Positions 35,336 to 44,142 of a stretch of DNA of 64,000 nucleotides are shown piece by piece. A model generated the notes under the pieces. It had not been told where the DNA came from and did not search any database. It saw only the letters and a program-made list of their open reading frames with translations. The first letter of the stretch is position 1; each line of letters opens with the position of its first letter. Source of the stretch: a bacterium MS4 (GTDB lineage Bacteria > Bacillota > Clostridia > Oscillospirales > Acutalibacteraceae); NCBI GenBank assembly GCA_000752215.1, contig CCFG01000008.1, forward strand, positions 124,607-188,606, in the 5' to 3' direction. The position numbers were made by a program, and so were the translations under genes.

Positions 35336-36061
35336 ATGAAAATTACAGAGTTAAAAAAAGGTTTGATCGTATCCTGCCAGGCGACGGCAGAGGAGCCGAT
35401 GCGCGACAGCGCGATCATGGGCAGGTTCGCACTGGCGGCACAGATAGGCGGTGCGGTTGGCGTGCGTATGAACGGCGTGGCCGATATTCTCGCGGCACGC
35501 CAGTTGATCGCAATCCCTACGGTCGGTCTTATTAAGCATACATACCCCGGATATTGGTGTTACATTACGCCTACTCTCCGCGACGTGGAGGCAGTATATG
35601 CGACGGGATCTGAAATTGTCGCGGTTGATGCGTGCAAGCTGTCAAAACCCGGAAACGTGTCGGCGGCCGAGCTGCTCAGCTCAATAAAAAAAGAGTTTCC
35701 CGACATTCTTTTGATGGCTGATGTATCAACATGTGACGAGGGATTGAGGGCTGTTGATGCAGGCGCCGACCTGGTTTCGACAACGCTGGCCGGCTACACG
35801 GAATATACGCGCCACAATGACGGCGACAAGATCATGGAGCTGCAGGCGCCCGATATCAGCCTGGTTGCGTCTTTGGCGGAAAAGCTCAAGGTTCCGGTGG
35901 TAGCGGAAGGCCGTTACTGGGACGATCAGCTGGCGGCCAAAGCGTTTCAGGCCGGTGCGCACAATGTGGTCATAGGAGCCGGCATTACGCGTCCGCAGAT
36001 TATAACCAGAAAAATTGTAGACAATTTGAAGCCTTACTTAAACAACGGGAAAGAAGCGTGA
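35336..36061 (+). CDS. nanE: N-acylglucosamine-6-phosphate 2-epimerase (ManNAc-6-P epimerase)
   Basis: NanE converts N-acetylmannosamine-6-phosphate to N-acetylglucosamine-6-phosphate. The 241-residue product is a TIM barrel with the family start KGLIVSCQA, the catalytic Lys67 in GLIKHTYPG, the DVSTCDEG loop and the catalytic Glu in VVAEGRYW. GGGAGATGG precedes the ATG. Together with the following ROK kinase this completes conversion of imported ManNAc to GlcNAc-6-P. nagA and nagB are not in the window and must be elsewhere. Confidence 0.93.
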   Translation: MKITELKKGLIVSCQATAEEPMRDSAIMGRFALAAQIGGAVGVRMNGVADILAARQLIAIPTVGLIKHTYPGYWCYITPTLRDVEAVYATGSEIVAVDACKLSKPGNVSAAELLSSIKKEFPDILLMADVSTCDEGLRAVDAGADLVSTTLAGYTEYTRHNDGDKIMELQAPDISLVASLAEKLKVPVVAEGRYWDDQLAAKAFQAGAHNVVIGAGITRPQIITRKIVDNLKPYLNNGKEA

Positions 36062-36067
36062 GGTCTT

Positions 36068-36994
36068 ATGATTGCGGCGGCAATTGATACCGGGGGCACC
36101 AAAATCATGGGTGCGGCCGTAAATGAGCGTGGCGACATACTGGAGAAGATCCATGTTGACAATACGGGAAGAACCGGCGCGTTTATTCTGGATTCCTATT
36201 TCAGAATCATCGATACGCTTGGGAAGAAATATGCCATTGATGCAATCGGCGTCGGCGCGGGCGGGCGTATTGACCCGCGTACAGGCGAGGTGCTGTACGC
36301 GGTGGATATCTACAGCGGGTATATTGGAACCCCGATCAAAAGCAGGCTGCAGGAAAAGTATCAAAAGCCCACGGCAGTGGACAATGATTGCAAGATGGCC
36401 CTTATCGGTGAGAACTGGATGGGGGCGATTCGCGGCTTCAAAAGCGTGTTCGGCATCATCATCGGAACAGGGGTAGGCGGCGGATTGCTGCTGGACGGAG
36501 TCAGCATCAGCGGCCAGGCGGGAGGTTTTGGGGAGATCGGACATGCTGTTCTGCACCCGAACGGGAAACAGTGCCTGTGCGGTCAGCACGGCTGTGTGGA
36601 AAAATACGTTTCCGGAACGGCGCTCTGGCAGCGTTACAATGAGATGAGCGGACAGGAAGCCATTGATTCGGGGTATGAATTTTTCAGCCGCGCACGGCAA
36701 GGCGATCCTGCTGCGCTGAGTGTTTTGCGTGAATTTATTGAAAATCTCGCGCTGTGCGCAGTGACCTGCGCCAATCTTTACGATCCGCAGGCGCTGTTAT
36801 TCGGAGGCGGCATTCTTGATACCTCTGCGCTTTGGTGGGATGAGTTTGTTAAAGAATACGACAGACAAAGCAGCGCGCATTTAAAGAAAATCAAGCTGGT
36901 GCGCTCGGCATTGGGGAATGACGCCCCTCTGCTGGGGGCGGCTGCATTGGCCTTCTCGCAGCACCAATACGGTGTATCCTCGGAGCGTTGGTAG
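36068..36994 (+). CDS. ROK family sugar kinase, probable N-acetylmannosamine kinase
   Basis: The 308-residue protein has the ATP-binding DTGGTK motif near residue 7, IGTGVGGG near 136, catalytic Asp in VDNDCK, and the ROK zinc motif CLCGQHGCVEKYVSG near 178-192. The His in GEIGH coordinates zinc. Neighbouring nanE makes ManNAc kinase (NanK role) most likely, though ROK kinases include glucokinases. It starts six bases after nanE. Its stop codon lies within a tRNA-like remnant. Confidence 0.88.
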   Translation: MIAAAIDTGGTKIMGAAVNERGDILEKIHVDNTGRTGAFILDSYFRIIDTLGKKYAIDAIGVGAGGRIDPRTGEVLYAVDIYSGYIGTPIKSRLQEKYQKPTAVDNDCKMALIGENWMGAIRGFKSVFGIIIGTGVGGGLLLDGVSISGQAGGFGEIGHAVLHPNGKQCLCGQHGCVEKYVSGTALWQRYNEMSGQEAIDSGYEFFSRARQGDPAALSVLREFIENLALCAVTCANLYDPQALLFGGGILDTSALWWDEFVKEYDRQSSAHLKKIKLVRSALGNDAPLLGAAALAFSQHQYGVSSERW

Positions 36995-37027
36995 AGCGTA
37001 CCGACACTCGAATCCCCGATGTTCACC
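36987..37027 (+). pseudogene. Decayed tRNA-Lys 3' fragment
   Basis: GTTGGTAGAGC recalls a tRNA D arm and CTCGAATCCCCGATGTTCACCA recalls the T arm, acceptor and CCA of tRNA-Lys at 15209-15230, with one base deleted (GATGTTC for GATGGTTC). The anticodon arm and 5' acceptor strand are missing. The similarity continues through the following terminator, so this is one direct repeat of about 58 bases shared with 15209-15267. Confidence 0.75.
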
Positions 37028-37065
37028 AAAATAAAAGAGCACCCGCAAGGGTGCTCTTTTATTTT
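37028..37065 (+). terminator. Rho-independent terminator, copy of the tRNA-Lys terminator
   Basis: A 17-base-pair stem (37028-37044 with 37049-37065) with GCAA loop; GCACCC/GGGTGC core as at 15231-15266. It ends the amino-sugar operon and, being symmetric, may also serve the convergent SPFH gene. Confidence 0.92.
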
Positions 37066-37084
37066 GCAGTTGGGGTGAGAATCC

Positions 37085-39235
37085 CTAGATTTTCTCTTTT
37101 GGAGGCACCGGCTGCTTTTTCTCCTGTGCGGTCGGCTGCGCGGTTTCCTCCGGAGCAGGCTGTACGGGCTGATTCGGCTGCCCGCCGTCCGCCGAGACCG
37201 GCTGTTCCTCAGAAGGGGCTGTCTGCCCGGTTTTAGCCGCTTCCACCGCCGCCTGGATAGCCTGCGCCGTGGTGGACGGTTCTGAGATATGCTGGAGCGA
37301 CACGCCCAGTTTGTCGAGCGTCAGAAACTTCAGCAGAGTGTCCATGACCGTGTTGTTGCCGCTGCCGTTGCTGGCGCCCGAAGACTGCCCGTCGTTTCCG
37401 CCCATGTTGACGACTGTTTTCGGAACAATGTCCACTTTGGAGTTTTTGATCGCGTCGGTCAGCTTGTCGGCGATTTCCTGAATGACCCGGTATTCCGCAC
37501 CGCCGTAAGCCCGTACCTGAGCGTCAATGGCCTGCGCCTTGGCAAGGCCGACGTTGGACTCCTTGGAAGCCTCGGCTTCGCCTTCCAGCCGTACTTTCGA
37601 TGCGTTGGCTTTTGCCAGTGCGATGATCTGATTAGCTTCCTGTTCCGCCTTGCTCGCCATGGCGGCACCGTTGTTCCCTTCAATTTCAATCTGGATTTTC
37701 GACTTGGTCAGGAAATTCTGCTGCTCGGCGACCGCTTGGGCCTCCCGCAGGGATTTTTCACTTTCCGCCGCCGACTGCTGTTTTTGATAGGTGATTTTCT
37801 TTTCCTCCGCAATCTGGCGTTCACGCAGTTGCGTCAGGATGTTTTCAATCTGCACATCCGCATGGGAAGATCTCGGCGTACCGATGAGCACTTCCTCCAG
37901 CTGCAGGTTGTATTTCTGAAATTTATTGCGCATTTCGGTTACGGCGCGTTCACGGATAGCGCTGCGCTCCTGAATCAGCTCGATCAGGGTCTTGGTCTGC
38001 GCCACATCCTTAAAGTACGCGCTTACAAGCGGGTCAAGGGACTGGTTGACCAGCATGTTGATGTCGCCGAAGCGCTGAATGACCCACGGCGCCTGCTTGT
38101 AGTCGATATGCATGACGACGGAAAGCGGGAGCGAAGGCTCGAACGCATCCTTGGTGATGATATCGACCTCGGTCAGGTTCTCATCGTATTTATGGTCGCC
38201 GACCTCTGATTTATTCCATTTTAAAATAATGTTGGTGGTGGGAACCAGCACCACGCGTCCGGCGTCGGTGTTAAACGCATACTTTCCGGGCATCAGCGGC
38301 TTCTCCAGCACACCCTTGCAGCCAGCCTCCACCAGCTCGCCGTGCTTGTAATCCTCGCCCGTCGTGTCGACGCCTTCTTTTCCGAAGAAGGAAACCACGA
38401 CCCCGACAAATCCAATGGGGACCACCGTTTTCGGGCGGAACTCCACCGTGGCGAACAGGCGGTTGATGTAATAGGTGCCGTCCGTCAGCACCTGCAGCTG
38501 CTTGCCGCGGCGGCCGCCCAGTTCCAGAAACTGCTCCGGGTCCTGAAAGCTGGAGTGCCCTTCGCCCACGCTCGGCGCAATGATTTCGCCCTGCTCCAGC
38601 GGCATGCCGTCATGCACGGTGACGATACCCATGATATCGCTGGTATCGCTTGCATTGGCCATGATGACCACCGGGCGGAACGCGTCGCGTTCCAGCAGCG
38701 TCTGCTGCATGCTGGCGATCTCCGCGCGTTCGCTGCGGGAATTGCCGATCGCCTTAATGTCGCTGGGAGTAATCACAATGAACTGCGCCAGATTGATCGC
38801 GTATGTACCTTCTCTCAGGATACCGCGCTGCGGGCCGCGCTGGCCACCGTTCTGTAGGAACCCGCGCACGTCCTGAAAATTGTTGGCCTGAGGCACCACT
38901 TCTCCCAGCGTCTGCGTCGGAGCAAGCGGAAGGCCGTCCCGTGCGAACAGATAGGCGATCTGTCCCTGCGGAACCGTAATGAGGGGGTATTTGTGGATTT
39001 TATACATCAGGGCGGATTTGAAGTGCATGCCGCCGCGCAGAAGGTCGGGCGAATAGCCGGCCTCGCCGTGCAGGGCGATGATGGAATCCTTCAAAGAGCC
39101 CTTTCTGCTCCACCATTTTTCAATCACAGCGACCTCGTTGGAGCCAATAATCCGCAGGCCCAGAATCTTAAAAATCAAAAGATAGAGCACTGCGACAGCA
39201 ACCAGAATATACAGCGGAATCAGAATAAAGCCCAT
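37085..39235 (-). CDS. SPFH/flotillin-like membrane protein with internal repeats
   Basis: The 716-residue protein has one N-terminal membrane helix (about 3-25), an SPFH (band 7) region (about 290-470; DAFEPSLPLSVVMHIDYKQAPWVIQRFGD), a long Ala/Glu-rich coiled coil (about 450-590) and a disordered Pro/Gln-rich tail. Before the SPFH core a short unit recurs three times: LREGTYAINLAQFIVITP, LTDGTYYINRLFATVEFRP and LMPGKYAFNTDAGRVVLVP. Flotillin-like proteins organise membrane microdomains. Of two nearby starts, ATG 39235 lies eight bases from AAAGGAG; ATG 39241 is too close. Confidence 0.85.
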   Translation of the reverse strand: MGFILIPLYILVAVAVLYLLIFKILGLRIIGSNEVAVIEKWWSRKGSLKDSIIALHGEAGYSPDLLRGGMHFKSALMYKIHKYPLITVPQGQIAYLFARDGLPLAPTQTLGEVVPQANNFQDVRGFLQNGGQRGPQRGILREGTYAINLAQFIVITPSDIKAIGNSRSERAEIASMQQTLLERDAFRPVVIMANASDTSDIMGIVTVHDGMPLEQGEIIAPSVGEGHSSFQDPEQFLELGGRRGKQLQVLTDGTYYINRLFATVEFRPKTVVPIGFVGVVVSFFGKEGVDTTGEDYKHGELVEAGCKGVLEKPLMPGKYAFNTDAGRVVLVPTTNIILKWNKSEVGDHKYDENLTEVDIITKDAFEPSLPLSVVMHIDYKQAPWVIQRFGDINMLVNQSLDPLVSAYFKDVAQTKTLIELIQERSAIRERAVTEMRNKFQKYNLQLEEVLIGTPRSSHADVQIENILTQLRERQIAEEKKITYQKQQSAAESEKSLREAQAVAEQQNFLTKSKIQIEIEGNNGAAMASKAEQEANQIIALAKANASKVRLEGEAEASKESNVGLAKAQAIDAQVRAYGGAEYRVIQEIADKLTDAIKNSKVDIVPKTVVNMGGNDGQSSGASNGSGNNTVMDTLLKFLTLDKLGVSLQHISEPSTTAQAIQAAVEAAKTGQTAPSEEQPVSADGGQPNQPVQPAPEETAQPTAQEKKQPVPPKEKI

Positions 39236-39712
39236 TCCCATTTCTCCTTTACCTATTTCATGGATTGTGAAGCACCCGCTTCCCGGAAGGATGCGGACGC
39301 CGTGCCAAAAAGCCGGGGAAAAACGGAATATTTTTCGTATTTCGACCGTCAACAGCACATTACTAAATCTATGCTTCATTATATTCTACAATGACACGGA
39401 TTTCAATAGAAGGACGGTAACAGGGAAATACCAGATTTTAGGGGGAGGTTCTGTTTGCCTCAGTGTTCCGGTTCCGCTTCCTGAATTCAAATTTGTATAA
39501 ATTTACATAATATGTAAATTCTAAGAAAAATCTCATATCAAAGAATGAGGGCTGACAACCGTTTTCTTACAGCTTCAGAGAAAGATATGTCAGTACTGTT
39601 TTGCTGTGCCTGTGAAACGACAGGGTGCTTGATCCGGCCCGGGGAGTTTGCTTTGGATGTTTCTCAAGATCGAGGGTGTAAGCCATCAAGTGGAATAAAG
39701 AGGTCGACGAAA
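39236..39712. other. Gene-free region between the SPFH gene and the ger operon
   Basis: No convincing gene. TTACATA-A-TATGTAA is a perfect 15-base palindrome at 39502-39516. GAATT (39483-39487) and CATAATA (39506-39512), 18 bases apart, resemble a sigma-G promoter, which would suit forespore expression of the germinant receptor, but it lies about 200 bases from the chosen start. Confidence 0.4.
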
Positions 39713-41359
39713 ATGCATTTTCTTACAAAGTTGGTCCGATTGCTCAAACAACAGCATGAACAAAGCAAAGAAGCGGACGGGAATAACCGGAGCGGAGAGG
39801 GGAAACAGGGTGAGAAGGTGAGCACGCAGGTCCTGTCTCCGGAGCTCAAAGATAACCTCGACGCCGTGAGAGCCAGGTTTGGAGAGAGTTCCGACCTCAT
39901 TATCCGTGAATTTTCCTTCGGAAAAGAGAAAGACGGGAGAAAGAAGGCCGCACTGGTTTTTCTGGACGGAATGGTAAATCTCTCCACCATAAATGATGAC
40001 ATCATAGAGCCGCTTATGCGTCAGAGCTGGCTTTCCCGCAGAGGGGAAACGTCCGACCTGTCGGGTATGGATGAAATCCGCGACAGACTGCTGACAGTCG
40101 GGGAAGTAAAAACGGTCTATACCTATAACAAAGTGATACAGGCCTGTCTGTCGGGCGATGCCGTGCTTATGACCGAGGGTTCGTGCAAGGCCCTTGACAT
40201 AGGTGCAAAAGGCTGGGAGAAAAGAGCCGTTTCCGAGCCGACCAGCGAGACCGCTATCCGCGGACCCCGGGAGGGTTTTACTGAGAATCTGCGGACGAAC
40301 ACGACCATGATCCGTCGGAAGATAAAAGATCCGGCGCTTAAAATCCGTGCTACCGTCATTGGAAAACGTACGCACACGCAGGTGAACATCCTTTATATGG
40401 ATGGAATTACAGACCCGGAGTTGGTTTGCGAGGTCGAGCGCCGGCTGAAGAGAATCGATACCGATATGGTGCTTGCTTCAGGTTATCTGGAAGAATATAT
40501 CGAGGACTCTCCGTACACGGCTTTTCCCACCATCTGGTGCAGTGAAAAACCGGACGCGGTCGCCGGAAAGCTGCTGGAAGGCCGGGTTGCCATTGCCGTG
40601 GACGGTTCCCCGTTTGTGATGACGGTACCGATGCTGTTTGTAGAGAACTTCCAGAATGCGGAGGACTATATTACGCGCAGTTATTATGCAACCATGATGC
40701 GCATACTGCGTCTGGTGGCATTTTTTATCAGCCTGTTTGCTCCGGCCGTATATATAGCGCTCACTACCTTTCATCAGGAGCTGATTCCGACCACTTTGCT
40801 GTTTACGATAGCGGCATCCGCTGAGGGAGTTCCCTTTCCCGCGGTAGTGGAGGTAGGTATCATGATGGTTATTTTTGAAATCCTCCGGGAAGCCGGTATC
40901 CGTATGCCCCGGCCGGTCGGGCAGACCATCAGTATCGTGGGTGCCCTGGTGATGGGAGAAGCAGCCGTGCAGGCCGGGATCGTGGGTGCTCCGGTTGTCA
41001 TCGTCGTCGCAATTACCGCTGTGTCGAGCTTTGCGATTCCCTTTATCACTGACGCCATAGCGCTCCTGAGATGGTTCCTGGTAATCATGGCGGCCACCCT
41101 GGGGAGTTTTGGGATTACCATAGGCGCGTTGATAATACTCATGCATCTTTCCTCACTGAGATCTTTTGGCTCCCGTTATCTGGCGCCCGTAGCGCCGTTT
41201 CAAACGGCTGATCTCAAGGATACCGTGGTGCGTGCTCCGCTTTGGGCCATGCGGACCCGCCCCAAAGAAATAAAACCACAGGACGTGAAGAGGGAGAATA
41301 TTCCTTCCCCAAATGACCCGTCCGTTGGCAGCGGGGACAAACAGGGGGGGAATCCATGA
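39713..41359 (+). CDS. Spore germination protein, GerA-type A subunit
   Basis: The 548-residue protein belongs to the GerA/SpoVAF family. It has an N-terminal cytoplasmic domain (about 40-330; VRARFGESSDLIIREF, GDAVLMTEG), then five or so membrane helices (about 335-510) including the VDGSPFVMTVP lead-in and SAEGVPFPAVVE segment, and a polar tail. A, B and C subunits form the germinant receptor in the spore inner membrane. ATG 39713 has AGAGGTC upstream; the 56-codon upstream extension is Cys-rich and not family-like. The stop overlaps the C-subunit start (ATGA). Confidence 0.9.
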   Translation: MHFLTKLVRLLKQQHEQSKEADGNNRSGEGKQGEKVSTQVLSPELKDNLDAVRARFGESSDLIIREFSFGKEKDGRKKAALVFLDGMVNLSTINDDIIEPLMRQSWLSRRGETSDLSGMDEIRDRLLTVGEVKTVYTYNKVIQACLSGDAVLMTEGSCKALDIGAKGWEKRAVSEPTSETAIRGPREGFTENLRTNTTMIRRKIKDPALKIRATVIGKRTHTQVNILYMDGITDPELVCEVERRLKRIDTDMVLASGYLEEYIEDSPYTAFPTIWCSEKPDAVAGKLLEGRVAIAVDGSPFVMTVPMLFVENFQNAEDYITRSYYATMMRILRLVAFFISLFAPAVYIALTTFHQELIPTTLLFTIAASAEGVPFPAVVEVGIMMVIFEILREAGIRMPRPVGQTISIVGALVMGEAAVQAGIVGAPVVIVVAITAVSSFAIPFITDAIALLRWFLVIMAATLGSFGITIGALIILMHLSSLRSFGSRYLAPVAPFQTADLKDTVVRAPLWAMRTRPKEIKPQDVKRENIPSPNDPSVGSGDKQGGNP

Positions 41360-42603
41360 AAAAACAGGCTGTTAAGACCGGCGGGAGAGTTCTTCGAGCT
41401 TTATCCGTGTCCTTTTCTCAGAAATGCCGAAAGGGGGCGCGTCGCGCTGGCGTGTTTCTGCTCTGTATTCTGCTCATTTTATGCCTTTGCTCCTGCTGGA
41501 GCCAACGGGAACTCAACACTCTGGCCATTGTACTCGGCACCACTCTGGACGTAGGCGATCAGCCGGATACATTGACGCTGACCGCACAGGTGGTCAAAGC
41601 GTCGGAGCTTGGCTCCGGAACAACCACGAAGGGGAACAGTTCCGGGGGAAAAGCCTATGTAAACGTCAGTTATACGGATAACAGCGTGCTTGCCGCCGTC
41701 CGGGAATTAACGCGCATGCAGAACCGAAGGCTGTACTTTGCGCATAATGAAGTGCTTATTTTCAGCGGTGAGCTGGCCAAAAAGGACATAGCGGAAGGGC
41801 TGGATGTATTTATGCGCGATTATGAGACGCGTATGAATGTCAATCTCCTGATCTCAAAGGGCAAGGCATCGGAGATATTGGATGAAAATGTTGAATTGGA
41901 AAAAATTCCGGCTATTCATATTTCCAGGCTGATGGGAAATCAGAAATCCAATTCGGAAACAGTGGTTGTAACCCTGCGCGATTTTGCAATTGCGACCTTA
42001 AGTGGTTCTTCAGCTCCTGTGGCCCCGATGGTGGAATTGTACGAATCCGACGGGAAGAAGTACGCAAAGCTTGAGGGAACCGCGGTCTTTAAAAAGGGAA
42101 AAATGATCGGGGAACTGAATAAGGAACAGACAAGAGGGATCCTGTGGGTGACGAACAAGGCCCAAAGCGGAGAAAAGACTGTAGATACACCATGGGGACA
42201 GGTCACTTTGGAAGTCCTCCATTCCAGCAGCGACTTAAAGCCCGTTAAAGGGGAGGACGGAACGATCCGGATGAAGCTTACAATTGACGTGGAGGGGGCT
42301 ATCCAAGGCAATGAGACCACCGAAAACATGTCAATCCCAGAGAATGTTGCAATGCTGAAAGGGAAAATGAAGAATGATGTCCGCTCGGATGTCGAAGGCG
42401 CGCTTGTGCAGGCAAGAACGCTTTCCGCGGATGTATTCGGGTTTGGCGAAGCAATCCACCGGGAATATCCGGAAGAATGGGAGAAGATGAAAGGAAACTG
42501 GGACCAGGAGTTCCCGAAGATCGGTATGGACGTTCAGATAAATGCCGAGCTGAGTTCTGAAGGCGGCTTGGTAAAGCCGGTGACTCCGGGAGGTGCGCAA
42601 TGA
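41356..42603 (+). CDS. Spore germination lipoprotein, Ger(x)C family
   Basis: The 415-residue protein has an unusually long basic N-terminus (about 1-30) before a hydrophobic core and lipobox (LCLCSC, then WSQRELN), the signature of Ger(x)C lipoproteins. The folded domains (about 60-400) include VRELTRMQNRRLYFAHNEVLIF and the C-terminal EGALVQARTLSADVFGFGEAIHRE region. It is anchored outside the spore inner membrane and joins the A and B subunits. It overlaps both neighbours by ATGA. Confidence 0.92.
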   Translation: MKKQAVKTGGRVLRALSVSFSQKCRKGARRAGVFLLCILLILCLCSCWSQRELNTLAIVLGTTLDVGDQPDTLTLTAQVVKASELGSGTTTKGNSSGGKAYVNVSYTDNSVLAAVRELTRMQNRRLYFAHNEVLIFSGELAKKDIAEGLDVFMRDYETRMNVNLLISKGKASEILDENVELEKIPAIHISRLMGNQKSNSETVVVTLRDFAIATLSGSSAPVAPMVELYESDGKKYAKLEGTAVFKKGKMIGELNKEQTRGILWVTNKAQSGEKTVDTPWGQVTLEVLHSSSDLKPVKGEDGTIRMKLTIDVEGAIQGNETTENMSIPENVAMLKGKMKNDVRSDVEGALVQARTLSADVFGFGEAIHREYPEEWEKMKGNWDQEFPKIGMDVQINAELSSEGGLVKPVTPGGAQ

Positions 42604-43772
42604 AACTGGAAAAGGGGAGCATATCCCCGAAAGAGCTGATGTTTTCGGTGTTTTGCTTTATGCAGGGTACCGTGTTGCGTTCCGGGTTTATTATCAGTGT
42701 GACCCGTCAGGACTCCTGGGCGATGGCCATTACCGGTTTTTTGCTCACTCTCCCGATTTTGGCTGTTTATACCGGTCTGCTGCGAAGATTTCCCGGAAAG
42801 AACCTGATCGAGATCGACGATATTGTATTCGGCCCGGTTTTTGGGAAAATTCTGTCCGCTTTTTACCTCTTCTTTTTTGTCTCACTTGCCGCGCTCAATA
42901 CCCGCGATCTTGGAAACTTTGTGGCGGGCTATATGATGCCGGAGACTCCGATTGCGGCGGTTACTCTCATCTTTCTGGTCGGGTGCGCTTATACGCTCCG
43001 CAAGGGAATCGAGAACCTGATGCATTTGTCCGTTCTTTTTAGTATCATTGCCATGGGAGCATTGGCCGTCAACTCCATTCTGCTGCTAAAGGACGTGCAG
43101 CCGGAATTTCTGAGGCCGTTTTTTCAACTGAAATTTTCCGAATTCGTTCAGGGGACGGTTTCTGTGGCAGCGGTTCCAATGGGAGAGATTTTGGCCTTCA
43201 CAATGATCACTCCCATGCTGGGAAAGGACAAGAAAGTCGGAAAGCCCCTTTTGTTGGGATTGGCTTTGTCGGCTACGTCCATGGCGCTTGTCATCATACG
43301 CGATATTATTACATTGGGCCCTCTTGTTGCGATCGTGTCCCTGCCGTCCTTTGAGTCGATGCGTTATGTAAGCCTTGCGGGCATCCTCACCCGGATGGAG
43401 AGCATTTATGCGGTGGTCCTTGTGATTCTGTTTTTATTCAAGGTAAGCATTCTGCTGTATGCTTTTGTACTGGGATTAACCCAGATGCTGAGCGGGAAAA
43501 GTTCCCCGCGGATAAATCCTGATCCTGCGGGCCAGTCCTACGAAGCGGAACAGCGGCGGGGGCGACGCAGCGCCCCGCCGCTTGTGCTTATCTCTGTGGC
43601 ATTCGTGTTTTTCTATTCGCTCTTTGTTTTCGAGTCCGTGATGGAAAATATGAACTGGGGCGCAACGACGGCTCCCTTTTTCTCTCTGACCTTTGAGTTC
43701 CTGCTTCCGGCCGTATCCCTGCTGGTAGTTTGCCTGCGGAAGATTGACAAAGCGCAGGAGGTGAGGGCATGA
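42600..43772 (+). CDS. Spore germination permease, GerA-type B subunit
   Basis: The 390-residue protein has about ten membrane helices and the APC-like endospore germination permease fold (ISPKELMFSVFCFMQGTVL at the N-terminus, VSVAAVPMGEILAFTM mid-protein). The B subunit is the likely germinant-binding part. A charged loop with several Arg residues (about 302-325) precedes the last two helices. ATGA overlaps at both ends show tight coupling in the order A-C-B. Confidence 0.92.
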   Translation: MKLEKGSISPKELMFSVFCFMQGTVLRSGFIISVTRQDSWAMAITGFLLTLPILAVYTGLLRRFPGKNLIEIDDIVFGPVFGKILSAFYLFFFVSLAALNTRDLGNFVAGYMMPETPIAAVTLIFLVGCAYTLRKGIENLMHLSVLFSIIAMGALAVNSILLLKDVQPEFLRPFFQLKFSEFVQGTVSVAAVPMGEILAFTMITPMLGKDKKVGKPLLLGLALSATSMALVIIRDIITLGPLVAIVSLPSFESMRYVSLAGILTRMESIYAVVLVILFLFKVSILLYAFVLGLTQMLSGKSSPRINPDPAGQSYEAEQRRGRRSAPPLVLISVAFVFFYSLFVFESVMENMNWGATTAPFFSLTFEFLLPAVSLLVVCLRKIDKAQEVRA

Positions 43773-43996
43773 ATCTGTTGCTGGTAATCATCGTTTTTAT
43801 CGGAATCGCCCTGCTCGATCTGCCTGATATGATCAAAAACAAGCGGTGGCGCGATCTTGCCATTTATTCGGTCATTTTCCTGCTGGTGTTCGTACTTGGA
43901 ACGCTTATGGCTTTCGATGTCAAGGTACCGAGTCCGATCAAAGCAATTCAGGCGTTTTATCAGAACGTTTTGCACCTGAGCTTCAAAGCGTCCTGA
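43769..43996 (+). CDS. Small two-helix membrane protein of the ger operon
   Basis: The 75-residue protein has two hydrophobic helices (about 2-18 and 30-50) separated by a basic loop (KNKRWRD). Small D-type accessory proteins with two helices accompany many GerA operons and modulate the receptor, so it is probably such a D subunit. It overlaps the B-subunit stop by ATGA and is followed by a terminator. Confidence 0.78.
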   Translation: MNLLLVIIVFIGIALLDLPDMIKNKRWRDLAIYSVIFLLVFVLGTLMAFDVKVPSPIKAIQAFYQNVLHLSFKAS

Positions 43997-44015
43997 TTAT
44001 TAAAATTATGATAAT

Positions 44016-44059
44016 ACAAACGCCCACCGAACGAAATTTTCCGTTCGGTGGGCGTTTGT
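44016..44059. terminator. Strong bidirectional terminator between convergent operons
   Basis: An 18-base-pair perfect stem (44016-44033 with 44042-44059) encloses GAAATTTTC-like loop bases. It lies between the plus-strand ger operon and the minus-strand sor operon and can end both. Confidence 0.85.
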
Positions 44060-44142
44060 GGTTCATGGATTGAATGGGTGCCCCCTTCTAAGGGATACGG
44101 AAATCTCCGATACAGACCGGGAAAAAGGGAAAGCTGCATTTT

